DNA of 64,000 bases from NCBI RefSeq assembly GCF_003086295.3, contig NC_092040.1:59685559-59749558 (forward strand). Reading direction: 5' to 3'. This document shows, piece by piece, positions 42,825 through 54,160 of the stretch (its first letter is position 1; each line of letters opens with the position of its first letter). Source of the stretch: Arachis hypogaea. Taxonomy: Eukaryota > Streptophyta > Magnoliopsida > Fabales > Fabaceae. The notes beneath the pieces were generated by a model. The model was not told where the DNA came from. It did no database searches and saw only the letters and a list, made by a program, of their open reading frames with translations. A program made the translations under genes and the position numbers.

Positions 42825-43136
42825 ACCATCACGCCTGACAGTAGAACAGGCTGCCTGGAAATCCCTAAGGTGCTTGATAGGCTCTTGAATAGGTAAGCCA
42901 TGAAACTTAGGCATCAAGTTGAGTAATGCAGTCTTTAGTTCAAAATCTGCAGCCACTGCTGCGTGATGCGCTTGATACGGTTCCAGTGTAAAATCAGGGG
43001 CTCCAGCTTCTTGGATAGTAACTCTCCTAGGTGCTGCCTCCTGCACGTAAGTCAACCGAATCAGTAGAAAAGGAGCTTGTTTCTTCCTTAAGTGACGTTT
43101 CAGATTCGTCCTCGGGGAGGGCTAACCGACGCCGAG
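42825..43136 (-). pseudogene. N-terminal Gag of element I
   Basis: Minus strand from 43136, where B is inserted, to the solo LTR K. Motifs RRVTIQEAGAPDFTLEPYQ and NLMPKFHGLP, then HLRDFQAACSTVR. The same region is found at 28681-28419 in D. The frame continues at 41095 after K and one ACCAT copy are removed. The start codon is lost beyond the B insertion. Confidence 0.8.
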
Positions 43137-44658
43137 TGATGAGCGGATAATTTATACGCTTTTTGGCACTGTTTTTAATATGTTTTTAGTACATTTTAGT
43201 TAGTTTTTAGTATGCTTTTATTAGTTTTTAGTTAAAATTAACTTTTCTGGGCTTTACTATGAGTTTGTGTGTTTTTCTGTGATTTCAGGTAATTTCTGGC
43301 TGAAATTGAGGGACCTGAGCAAAAATCTGATTCAGAGGCTGAAAAAGGACTGCAGATGCTGTTGGATTCTGACATCCCTACACTCGAAGTGGATTTTCTG
43401 GAGCTACCGAAGCTCAATTGGCACGCTCTGAATTGTGTTAGAAAGTAGACATCCTGGGCTTTCTAGCAATGTCTAATAGTTCATACTTTGCTCAAGATTT
43501 GATGGCCCAAACTGGCATTGCAAATCAGCTTCAGAATTCCCGGCGTTTAACGCCGGAACTGGCACAAGAATTGGAGTTAAACGCCCAAACTGGCACAAAA
43601 GCTGGCGTTTAACTCCAGGAAAAGTCTCTACACATGAAAGCTTCAATGCTCAGCCCAAGGACACACTCAGTGGACCCCGGAAGTGGATTTTTATGTCATT
43701 TCCTCATTTCTGTACATCCTAGGTTACTAGTTCACGATAAATAGGATCTTTTGACATTATATCTGGACCTCATGACACTTTACACGTTTCATACTGTACC
43801 TTCTACGGCATGAGTCTCTAAACCCCATGGTTGGGGGTGAGGAGCTCTGCTATGTCTTGATGGATTAATGCAATTACTACTGTTTTTCATTCAATCATGC
43901 TTGCTTCTATTCTATGATATCACTTGTTCCTCAACTTGATGAATGTGATGATCCGTGACACTCATCATCATTCTCATCTATGAACGTGTGCCTGACAACC
44001 ACCTCTGTTCTACTTTAGATTGAGTGAATATCTCTTGGATTCCTTAATCAGAATCTTCGTGGTATAAGCTAGAATTGATGGCAGCATTCAAGAGAATCTG
44101 GAAGGTCTAAACCTTGTCTGTGGTATTCTGAGTAGGATTCCAGAATTGAATGACTGTGACGAGCTTCAAACTCCTGAAGGCTGGGATTAGTGACAGACGC
44201 AAAAGAATCATTGGATTATATTCCAACCTGATTGAGAACCGACAGATGATTAGCCGTGCTGTGACAGAGCGCGTTGAACATTTTCACTAAGAGGATGGGA
44301 GGTAGCCATTGACAGTGGTGAAACCCTACATACAGCTTGCCATGGAAGGAGCCTTGCGTGCATGAAGAAGAAGATAGTAGGAAAGCAGAGATTCAGAAGA
44401 TAGAGCATCTCCAAAACCTCAACCTATTCTCTATTACTGCAAAACAAATATTTATTTCATGTTCTTTTACTTTTCACAATTAAACCTGAGAATTATTGAT
44501 ATCCTGACTAAGAGTTACAAGATAACCATAGCTTGCTTCAAGCCAACAATCTCTGTGGGATCGACCCTTACTCACGTAAGGTATTACTTGGACGACCCAG
44601 TGCACTTGCTGGTTAGTTGTGCGAAATTACAAAAGTGTGATTGCTATTTCGTGCACCA
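43137..44658 (+). repeat. 5' LTR of element B
   Basis: 1522 bp, TGATGAGCGGATAATTTA to CGTGCACCA. The LTR palindrome is CCGGCGTTTAACGCCGG (43540-43556), different from A on both arms. The TATA region reads CGATAAATAGG. Confidence 0.95.
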
Positions 44659-44664
44659 AGTTTT

Positions 44665-44682
44665 TGGCGCCGTTGCCGGGGA
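44665..44682 (+). other. Primer binding site of element B
   Basis: TGGCGCCGTTGCCGGGGA, 7 bp after the LTR, identical to that of A. Confidence 0.92.
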
Positions 44683-45223
44683 TTGTTCGAGTTTGGACAA
44701 CTGACGGTTTATCTTGTTGCTTAGATTAAGACTGTTTTATTTTTGTTGGTTTAGAGTCTTTTATTTGAGTTTATTTTCATATTTTAAGTTTGGTGTCAAT
44801 TGCATGCTTTTGTTTTCTTTTAATTTTTCGAATTTGCATGTTCTTAGTCCTTTCTTGATCTTTAAAAATTCTAAGTTTAGTGTCTTCTTTATGTTTTTCT
44901 TTAAGTTTTCGAAAATTTGTGTTTGATTTTCTAAAAACTTTAAGTTTGGTGTCATTTTGTTGTTTTTCTCTTTCCTCAGTTCAAAAATCATATCTTTTTC
45001 AAAATAATTTTCAATCATATCTTTTCAATTGCTAATTCCAAAATCTTTTTAAATAATTAATTGATTTAGTTTTCAATTTGCTTTGATTTTATTTTCTTTT
45101 AGTTTTCAAAATTTTATTTTATTTTTCATTTGTTTTATTTTATTATTTTCGGTCATTTTTAAAAAAAATAAATAATAATAATAATAATCTACTTGCAATC
45201 CATATCATCTCCCTTTCTCCATC
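44683..45223 (+). other. Leader of element B
   Basis: T-rich and non-coding, with TAAGTTTGGTGT at 44785-44796 and 44941-44952, and a TAAGTTTAGTGT variant near 44873-44884. An AAT trinucleotide run lies at about 45166-45188. Confidence 0.8.
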
Positions 45224-48200
45224 ATGGACCTAAGTGGAAGTGAGCAGTCCAGAAGGACTCTGAGATCATATGCTAACCCCACTATAGCTGCATATGGGAG
45301 TAGCATCTGTATACCTCCCATTAAAGCAAGCAGCTTTGAGCTAAACCCTCAACTCCTTATCACGGTGCAGCAAAATTGCCAGTATTTCGGTCTTCCACAG
45401 GAAGAACCTACTGAGTTTCTGGCATAGTTCTTACAAATTGCTGACACAGTACGTTATAAAGAGGTGGATCAGGATGTCTACAGATTATTACTGTTTCCAT
45501 TTGCTGTAAAAGATCAAGCTAAGAGGTGGTTGAATAACCAACTAACAGCAAGCGTAAAAACATGGAGACCGTTATCAGAAAAATTCCTGAATCAATTTTA
45601 CCCTCCAAAATGGATGACACAGCTAAGGCTGGATATCCAAGGCTTTAAACAAGAGGATAATGAATCTCTTTATAATGCCTAGGAGAGGTACAGAGGTATG
45701 CTAAGAAAATGCCCCTCTGAAATATTTTCAGAGTGGGTACAATTAGACATCTTCTACTATGGGCTTACAGAAAAAGCTCAGATGTCTGTAGACCACTCAG
45801 CTGGTGGATCTATACATATGAGGAAGACGATTAAAGAGGCTCAAGAGCTCATAGATACTGTTGCTAGAAATCAACATCTATACTCAAGCAGTGAGTCCTC
45901 TACAAAAGAAGAAGCTATGGCAGTAACTACTGATCCTAATCCTCAAGAACAGATTGTTGAGCTTAATTAGCAATTACTCCTGATGTCAAAACAGTTAGCA
46001 GAATTTAAAGAGATGCTCCAAGAAACCAAAATTGCTAACAAGAATATAGAATCACAGTTGAATCAGACAAAACAGCAGTTACCTAAACAAATAACAGAAG
46101 AATGCCAAGCAGTTCAACTGAGAAGTGGGAAGACATTGAATAACACTGCTCAAAGTGGCAAAAAGCCAAGAAAGAAACAACTGACAGAGGATAACCAAAC
46201 CACTGCCCAAAATCCCTCTGAGGATAGTAAGATCCCAGAGAGGAATACTCCTGGCGTTCAAATGCCAGAAAGGGGGGAAAAGCTGGCGTTAAACGTCCAT
46301 TCCTTACCCAGTTCTGGCGTTCAAACACCAAAAAGGGGGGAAAAGTTGGCGTTAAACGCCCATTCCTCACCCAGTCCTGGCGTTCAAATGCCAATGAGGA
46401 ATCAGACACCTGAGAGTGCTGATAGTAACCCCTCTAAAAAGGCTTCTCCAACCACCTCTGTAGGGAATAAACCTGCAGCAACTAAGGTTGAAGAATATAA
46501 AGCCAAGATGCCTTATCCTCAGAAACTCCGCCAAGCGGAACAGGATAAACAATTTGCCCGCTTTGCAGACTATCTAAAGACTCTTGAAATAAAGATCCCG
46601 TTTGCAGAGGCACTTGAGCAAATACCTTCTTATGCTAAGTTTATGAAAGAGATCTTAAGTCATAAGAAGGATTGGAGAGAAACTAAAAAAGTATTTCTCA
46701 TTGAAGAATGCAGTGCAGTCATTCTGAAGAGCTTACCAGAGAAGCTTCAAGATCCAGGAAGCTTTATGATACCATGCACATTAGAAGGTGCTTGTACCAA
46801 GACAACCCTATGTGACCTTGGAGCAAGTATCAATCTAATACCTACATCCACTATCAGAAAGCTTGGGTTGACTGTAGAAGTCAAACCAACCCGGATATGT
46901 CTCCAACTTGCTGATGGCTCCATTAAATATCCATCAGGCATAATTGAGGACATGATTGTCAAGGTTGGGCCATTTGCCTTTCCCACTGACTTTGTAGTGC
47001 TGGAAATGGAGGAGCACAAGAGTGCAACTCTCATCCTAGGATGACCCTTCCTAGCAACTGGACGAACTCTCATTGATGTACAAAAAGGGGAAGTGACCCT
47101 GAGAGTCAATGAGGATGAGTTCAAGTTGAATGCTATCAAAGCTATGCAGCATCCAGACACATCAAATGACTGCATGAGCGCTGATATTATTGACTCTTTG
47201 GTGGAAGAGATCTATATGACTGAGAGCTAGAGGATATCTTTAAAGGTGTTCAGCCTGACCTGGAGGAACCAGAGGAAATAAAAGAACCTCTGAAAATTCC
47301 TCAGGAAGTGGATAAGCCTCCTAAACCCGAGCTCAAGCCACTACCACCATCCCTGAAGTACGCATTTCTGGGAGAAGGTGACACCTTTCCTGTGATCATA
47401 AGCTCTGCGTTAAAGTCACAGGAAGAGGAAGCACTAATTCAAGTGCTAAGGATACACAAGACAGCTCTTGGGTGGTCCATAAGTGATCTTAAGGGCATTA
47501 GCCCAGCAAGATGCATGCACAAGATCCTCTTGGAAGATAATGCCAAGCCAGTGGTTCAACCACAGAGGCAGCTAAATCCAGCCATGAAGGAGGTAGTGCA
47601 AAAAGAGGTCACTAAGTTACTAGAGGTTGGGATTATTTTTCCTATTTTTGATAGCCCCTGGGTGAGCCCTGTCCAAGTTATCCCCAAGAAAGAAGGCATG
47701 ACAGTGGTTCATAATAAAAAGAATGAACTGGTTCCTACAAGAACAATTACAGGGTGGCGTATGTGTATTGACTACAGAAGGCTCAATACAGCCACCAGAA
47801 AGGATCATTTTTCTTTACCATTCATAGACCAAATGCTGGAAAGACTAGCGGGTCATGATTATTACTGCTTTTTGGATGGCTATTCAGGCTATAATCAAAT
47901 TGCAGTGGACCCTCAAGATCAAGAGAAAACAGCATTCACCTGTCCTTCTGGCGTGTTTGCTTACAGAAGAATGCCTTTTGGTCTATGCAATGCACCTGCT
48001 ACCTTTCAGAGGTGCATGCTCTCCATCTTCTCTGATATGGTAGAGAAGTTCCTGGAAGTCTTCATGGATGACTTCTCAGTATTTGGAGACTCATTCAACT
48101 CCTGTCTTGATCATCTAGCACTTGTCCTGAAAAGATGCCAAGAGACTAACCTGGTCTTAAACTGGGAGAAATGTCACTTTATGGTGACTGAAGGAATTAT

Positions 48201-50217
48201 CCTTGGGCATAAAATTTCAAGCAAGGGAATAGAGGTGGATCAAGCAAAGGTAGAGGTAATTGAAAAATTACCACCACCTGCCAATGTTAAGGCAATCAGA
48301 AGCTTTCTGGGACATGCATGATTTTACAGAAGGTTTATAAAGGATTTTTCAAAAATTGCAAAACCTCTAAGCAACCTGCTAGCTGCTGACACACCATTTG
48401 TGTTTGACACACAGTGTCTCCAGGCGTTTGAGACCCTGAAAGCCAAGCTGGTCACAACACCAGTCATCTCTGTACCAGACTAGACACTACCATTCGAACT
48501 AATGTGTGATGCCAGTGACCATGTCATTGGTGCAGTGTTGGGACAGAGGCATAACAAGCTTCTGCACGTCATTTATTATGCTAGCCGTGTTCTAAATGAC
48601 GCACAGAAAAATTACACAACCACAGAAAAATAGTTACTTGCAGTGGTTTATGCCGTTGACAAGTTTAGATCCTATTTAGTAGGGTCAAAAGTGATTGTGT
48701 ACACTGATCATGCTGCTCTTAAATACTTACTCACAAAGCAGGATTCAAAACCCAGGCTCATAAGCTGGGTGTTGCTTCTGCAAGAGTTTGATATAGAAAT
48801 AAGAGACAGAAAGGGGACAGAGAACCAGGTAGCTGATCATCTATCCCGAATAGAACCAGTAGCTGGGGCGTCCCTCCCATCTACTGAGATCTCTGAGACC
48901 ATTCCAGATGAGCAACTCTTTGCCATTCAAGAAGCTCCATGGTTTGCAGACATTGTAAATTATAAAGCTGTGAGGTTCATACCACAGGAGTAAAGCAGGA
49001 TGCAAAGAAAAAAATTGATTTCAGATGCCAAGTACTACCTATGGGATGAGCCATATCTCTTTAAGAGATGTACAGACGAAATAATCTGCAGATGTGTACC
49101 TAGAGAGGAAGCACAAAGGATTCTATGGCATTGCCATGGATCACAGTATGGGGGACATTTCGGAGGTGAGCGAACAGCCACTAAGGTCCTCCAATGTGGA
49201 TTCTACTAGCCTACTCTCTATAGGGATGCCCGAGAGTTTGTGCGTAACTGTGACAGTTGCCAAAGAGCTGGTAACTTGCCTCATGGTTACGCCATGCCTC
49301 AACAAGGGATCTTAGAGATTGAATTGTTTGATGTATGGGGTATTGACTTCATGGGTCCCTTCCCACCATCATACTCAAACACTTATATTCTGGTGGCAGT
49401 AGACTATGTATCTAAATGGGTAGAAGCAATTGCCACACCCAATAATGATACCAAGACCGTGCTGAAATTCCTCCAGAAATATATCTTCAGTAGGTTTGGT
49501 GTTCCTAGAGTACTAATCAGTGATGGGGGCACTCATTTATGCAATAAACAGCTGTACTCTGCTATGGTTCGATATGGAATTAGCTACAAGGTAGCAACTC
49601 CGTATCATCCACAAACAAATGGGCAAGCTGAAGTCTCTAATAGAGAGCTAAAAAGAATCCTGGAACGGACTGTCATTGCCAGTAGAAAGGATTGGGCAAA
49701 GAGCTTGGATGATGCTCTGTGGGCATACAGAACAGCATACAAGACTCCTATAGGAACGTCTCCATACCAACTTGTGTATGGGAAGGCCTGTCATCTGCCT
49801 ATGGAACTGGAACATAAAGCCTACTGGGCTACCAGATTCCTAAACATGGATGCTAAGTTAGCTGGTGAAAAAAGATTGCTCCAGCTAAATGAGCTAGAGG
49901 AGTTCAGACTCAGTGCCTTTGAAAATGCACAAATCTATAAGGAAAAGGTAAAGAAGTGGCATGACAAAACGTTGTCATCCAGAGTCTTTGAACCAGGACA
50001 GAAAGTTCTGCTCTTCAACTCTAGGCTCAGACTATTCCCAGGAAAACTTAAATCCCGCTGGAGGGGTCCGTATGTGATTACAGGAGTGTCACCATATGGA
50101 TATGTTGAGCTTCAGGATATTGATTCTGACAAAAAGTTCATTGTTAATGGACAGAGGATCAAACATTACCTTGAAAGTAATTTTGAGCAAGAATGCTCAA
50201 AACTGAGGCTTGAATGA
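45224..50217 (+). pseudogene. Gag-Pol of element B, many stops and one frameshift
   Basis: Same domain order as in A: Gag, repeat linker, protease with DLGASINLIP, RT with FMDDF, RNase H, integrase with [21 protein letters not shown] and [10 protein letters not shown]. In-frame stops end near 45427, 45682, 45970, 47044, 48321, 48483, 48633, 48993 and 49209. A 13-nt loss near 47226 shifts the frame once, after which the correct frame runs to 50217. Most stops are single substitutions against A, several of them TGG to TAG. No product is possible. Confidence 0.94.
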
Positions 50218-51114
50218 GTCTCAGTAAAGGTCCAGCTAAAGACAATAAAAAAGCGCTTGCTGGGAGGCAACCCAGTCATTAGAAGGTTAATTGTTTTATC
50301 AAAGTTTGATATACATTTTTCAAAGGTTGATCAATGAAATTGGAGGAAATCACAGAGTTACAGAAGGATTCAGTGCAAAAAGCAAAGAAAAGGAGTTTGC
50401 TGGCAAGAAAACGCCAGTAAGGGGTACTCAGGGCGTTAAACGCCAGAATGGATACCATTCTGGGCGTTTAACGCCAGTAAAGGTACCATTTTGGGCGTTA
50501 AACGCTAGAATGGGCACCATTCTAGGCGTTTAACGCCAGAATTACAGCATCATGGGCGTTCAGCAAAACGCCCAGTGATAAAGGAGATTTCTAGCATTTA
50601 ACGCCAGCCAGGGCACCTAGCTGGGCGTTAAACGCCCATATTAGCCACCAAGTGGGCGTTAAACGCCAGAATGGATACCATTCTGGGCGTTTAACGCCAG
50701 AAAAGTAGGGGACAGAGATGTTGTTTTCCACTTAAAATTTTTTCAAACTTTCTTATTTTGATCCATAATTTTCTGCATAAATACATTACAAACTTTCATG
50801 ATTCACCCTCAATTTTCAAAAATTAAATAATTTTCTAAATTATTCTTCAAATCTCCTTCAAATCTTTTCCAAATCTTCTTCAAAAACTCAAATATCTTCT
50901 CAATTTCTTTCCATATCTTCTCAAATCTCCTTCAAAGTTTTCGAAATCTCTCCCCCTCCCTTATAAATACACATTCGGCCATCCCACTCTCCCCACCATT
51001 CAAATTTGCTCTCCTCCTCTCTCTCTCTCCCTTCCTTTTATTTGCTTGAGGGCAAGCAAACCTCTAAGTTTGGTGTGCTTTTCCGTGATCACTAATCCAA
51101 GATTTATCAATATC
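50218..51114 (+). other. Spacer of element B with hairpin array
   Basis: Non-coding, equivalent to 23289-24165 in A: hairpin array on the left, C/T-rich tract on the right, TTATAAATAC near 50961-50970, and TAAGTTTGGTGT at 51065-51076 before the ATG. Confidence 0.75.
50402..50702. repeat. GGCGTTTAACGCC hairpin array of element B
   Basis: About ten palindrome units as in A, with GAATGG...CCATTC paired segments. In the unit at 50504-50527 both arms differ from the A consensus, GCTAGAATGG against CCATTCTAGGC, keeping the pairing. Confidence 0.92.
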
Positions 51115-52235
51115 ATGGCTCCTAAGGAAAAACAAACCAATTCAAGAGGCAAGAAAGAGAATACTCCAAAGAATCTTTGGAATCAAGAGAAGTTCTTAAC
51201 CAAAGAACATGCAGACCATTACCACAAAATAATGGGTCTGAGGTCTGTGATCCCGGAAGTCAGATTCAATCTGAAAGAAGATGAATATCCGGAGATCCAA
51301 GAGCAAATTCGAAACAGAGGATGGGAAGTTCTAACCAACCCTGTGACAAAGGTTGGAAGGAACATGGTTCAGGAATTCTACTCAAATCTGTGGCTGACAG
51401 ATAAGCAGAGAATGACTGGAACTGCTTTTCATACCTATAGAACCATGGTCAGAGGAAGAATTATTTACTTCCATCTGGACAAAATAAGAGAGGTCTACAA
51501 ATTGCCTCAACTGCAAGATGATCCTGAATCCTTTAATAGCAGAATTGTCAGAGCAGATAAGGGGTTGGATCAAGTTCTAGAGGACATATGCCTCCCTGGA
51601 ACTAAGTGGACAACCAATTCAAAAGGTGTCCCAAACCAACTCAAGAGAGGAGATCTCAAACCAATTGCAAGAGGTTAACTAGACTTCATTGGGCGTTCTA
51701 TATTGCCCACTAGCAACCGTTCTGAGGTTACCATCAAGAGAGCAGTGATGATTCATTGCATTATGCTGGGAAAAGAAGTGGAGGTTCATCATCTGATTGC
51801 TTGTGAGATTTACACAATTGCAAACAAGAATTCCACTGAATCCAAACTGGCTTACCCAAGCTTAATCTCTTTGCTATGTAAAGATGCTGGGGTGAGGATG
51901 GGAGTAGATGAATTCATCCCAATTGAACATCCAATCACCAAGAAGTCAATGGAAGGACAAATGCAGGATAACTCTATCAAAATGAGGGCGCAGGAGTTCC
52001 TCCCTGAACTTCTCGAAATTGACTACTGGGCCACCCTAGAGGCAAGCTGCAAGAAACTATGGAACAAATCAAGGAAGAACAGCAGAATCAAAACTGCATG
52101 TTCTGCAAATTGCTGAAGGAACAAGAGAAGCAGGGGCGTGAGCTACAGGAGCTGAAGCGCCAGAAGCTCTCCCTGGGAGGGTCAAATACCCCACAAGTTG
52201 AGGGAGCATCCACTTCTCAAAATCAAGGTTGTTGA
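51115..52235 (+). pseudogene. Env-position ORF of element B
   Basis: ATG at 51115 (MAPKEKQTN), about 85-90% like A by eye. A TGG-to-TAA change at 51676-51678 breaks it, and a frameshift near 52040 leads to a stop at 52114-52116. The unshifted end, with LKEQEKQGRELQELKRQKLS, runs to a TGA at 52233-52235. Its C-terminus looks coiled-coil. It is the same family as 24166-25277. Confidence 0.75.
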
Positions 52236-52494
52236 GTCCTAACTCTGTGATAACCTCTATCATTAGGAGTCTATTTTAGAGTCATTTAATTTTTTGTTTT
52301 CTATTACTATTAGTCTTATCTTATATTTATTTTTGAGTCTTGTTCTTAATTTATGATTAATAAAATTTAAGGTTCATGTCTTAAAGCTATGAATGTCCTA
52401 TGAATCCATCACCTCTCTTAAATGAAAAATGCTTTAATCACAAAAGAACAAGAAGTACAGGATTTCGAATTTATCTCTGAAACTAGTTGAATTA
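52236..52494 (+). other. Truncated 3' tail of element B
   Basis: Non-coding, matches 25278-25546 of A. Similarity ends in CTAGTTGAATTA and the next bases belong to J. Confidence 0.8.
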
Positions 52495-54160
52495 TGTGTC
52501 TAAGACTTTAGACGCTGTTCAATCTAATTACACTACTACTGAAAAAGATTTTCTTGCTAATGTTTTTGCTCTGGATAAATTCTGAGCCTATTTACTTGGT
52601 ACTAAGGTAGTAGTGTACTTAGACCATGCAGGTCTAAAATATTTATTAGCTAAAAAGGAGTCTAAACCAAGGCTAATACGTTGGATACTGTTGCTGCAAG
52701 AATTTGATTTAGAAATTAAGGATAGGAGTGGTAACCAGAATTTAGTGGCAGACCACTTGAGTCGCCTTGAGCACATTAAGGATGACTCCACTCCTATAAA
52801 TGATAATTTCCCATTTGATAGCTTACATGCAGTATCTGAAGTCATTCCTTGGTATGCACCTGTAGTTAATTATCTAGTTAGCCACACTTTTCCTCCAAAT
52901 TTTACTAAGCATCAAAGAGACAAGCTGAAAAGTGAGTCCAAATATTATATATGGGATGATCCATATTTATGGAGGTGTGGTGCTGACCAAGTAATTAGAC
53001 AGTGTGTGCCTCAATCAGAATTCCAGTCCATTTCAGAGGTCTGCCACTCATCTAAGAGTGGAGGACATTTTGGCCCTCAAATAACAGCTAGAAAAATTCT
53101 AGAATGCGGATTCTGGTGGCCTACTCTTTTTAAAGATGCTGCTGAATTTTGTAAATCTTTTTCCCCTTGCCAAAGGTTTGGTAATATATCCAAGAGGGAT
53201 GAGATGCCTCAACAGATTATGCTTTTCTGTGAAATTTTTTATGTTTGGGGCATTGACTTCATGGGTCCATTTCCAAATTCTAATGGTTACGTTTATATAC
53301 TGTTAGCTGTAGATTGTGTTTCTAAATGGGCAGAAGCAATTTCTACCCGTACTGATGATGGTAACACTGTTGTTTCCTTTGTTAGAAACCATATTATTTG
53401 TCTCTTTGGATCACCACGAGCAATCGTGAGTGATCAAGGCACCCACTTTTGTAATAGGGAACTAACAGGATTACTTAAGAAGCATGGGATAATTCACAAA
53501 TTAGCAACAGCTTACCATCCCTAGACCAATAGGCAAGTAGAAGTCTCTAACAGAGAGATTAAATGTATTCTGGAGAAGATAGTAAAGCCTCATAGGAAGG
53601 ACTGGAGTGCCAGGCTACAAGATGCGCTCTGGGCATATAGAACAGTGTACAAGACACCCATTGGGATGAGCTCCTTCTGCTTAGTATACGGAAAAGCTTG
53701 CCACCTTCCAGTAGAGGTGGAACACAAGGCTTTCTGGGCTGTGAAGGAGTGTAGCATGAACTTTGAGGAAGCTGGTGCTAAAAGAAAGCTGCAACTAGCA
53801 GAACTAGAGAACCTTCGTCTAGAAGCATATGACAACTCCAGGCGATACAAAGAAAAGATGAAGGTTGTCCATGACAAGCACATAAAAAGAAGAGAATTCA
53901 GACCAGGGGAGTTAGTTCTTCTATATAACTCCAAACTGAGGCTCATGCTAGGTAAACTGAGATCAATATGGGAAGGTCCATACAGAGTCGAAAAGGTAGA
54001 GCTATACGGAGTTTTTCACCTGCGTCATCCTTCCAGCTCCAAATTCATCAAGGTCAATGGACATCGCCTAAAGCTTTATCATGGTGAGAAGATGAAGGAT
54101 CACAAAGAATTCGAGGTCTTCCTCCTAGAAGACCCACCAACAGAAGCAGAAGAAGCTTGA
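52495..54160 (+). pseudogene. Element J pol: RNase H and integrase
   Basis: Starts in TLDAVQSNYTTTEKDF-like RNase H sequence. A TGA at 52583-52585 matches the stop in element I. Then [23 protein letters not shown], the integrase zinc region (the first CxxC Cys is Phe), [18 protein letters not shown], and a TAG at 53522-53524 where NPQTNGQ-type sequence is expected, with NRQVEVSNRE keeping the catalytic Glu. The C-terminal domain (RLMLGKLRSIWEGPYRV) reaches the stop at 54160. One frame throughout, two stops. Confidence 0.92.

Larger units (their letters stand above)
1055..43136 (-). mobile_element. Element I: oldest Ty3/Gypsy host element, split by later insertions
   Basis: Read on the minus strand, the element runs from gag (43136 down to 42825, then 41095 down to about 39520) through protease (39510 down to 39205, resuming at 7451), RT, RNase H and integrase (to 4608), an env-position ORF remnant (3085 to 1823) and 3' non-coding DNA to 1055. 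It is interrupted by F (7452-39204), solo LTR K (41096-42824) and B (from 43137). The halves are shown to be one element because removing F with one copy of its CTTTC duplication restores an open protease frame. Neither LTR is present in the window. Confidence 0.85.
43137..52494 (+). mobile_element. Element B: decayed FIDEL-like element lacking its 3' LTR
   Basis: 5' LTR, tRNA-Asp primer site, leader, gag-pol, palindrome array and env-position ORF are in the same order as in A. The element breaks off at about 52494, at a point equivalent to 25546 in A, where J begins. The left flank CCGAG (43132-43136) would be its target duplication, but no right partner is visible. It has many stops, so it is older than A. 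Confidence 0.9.
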
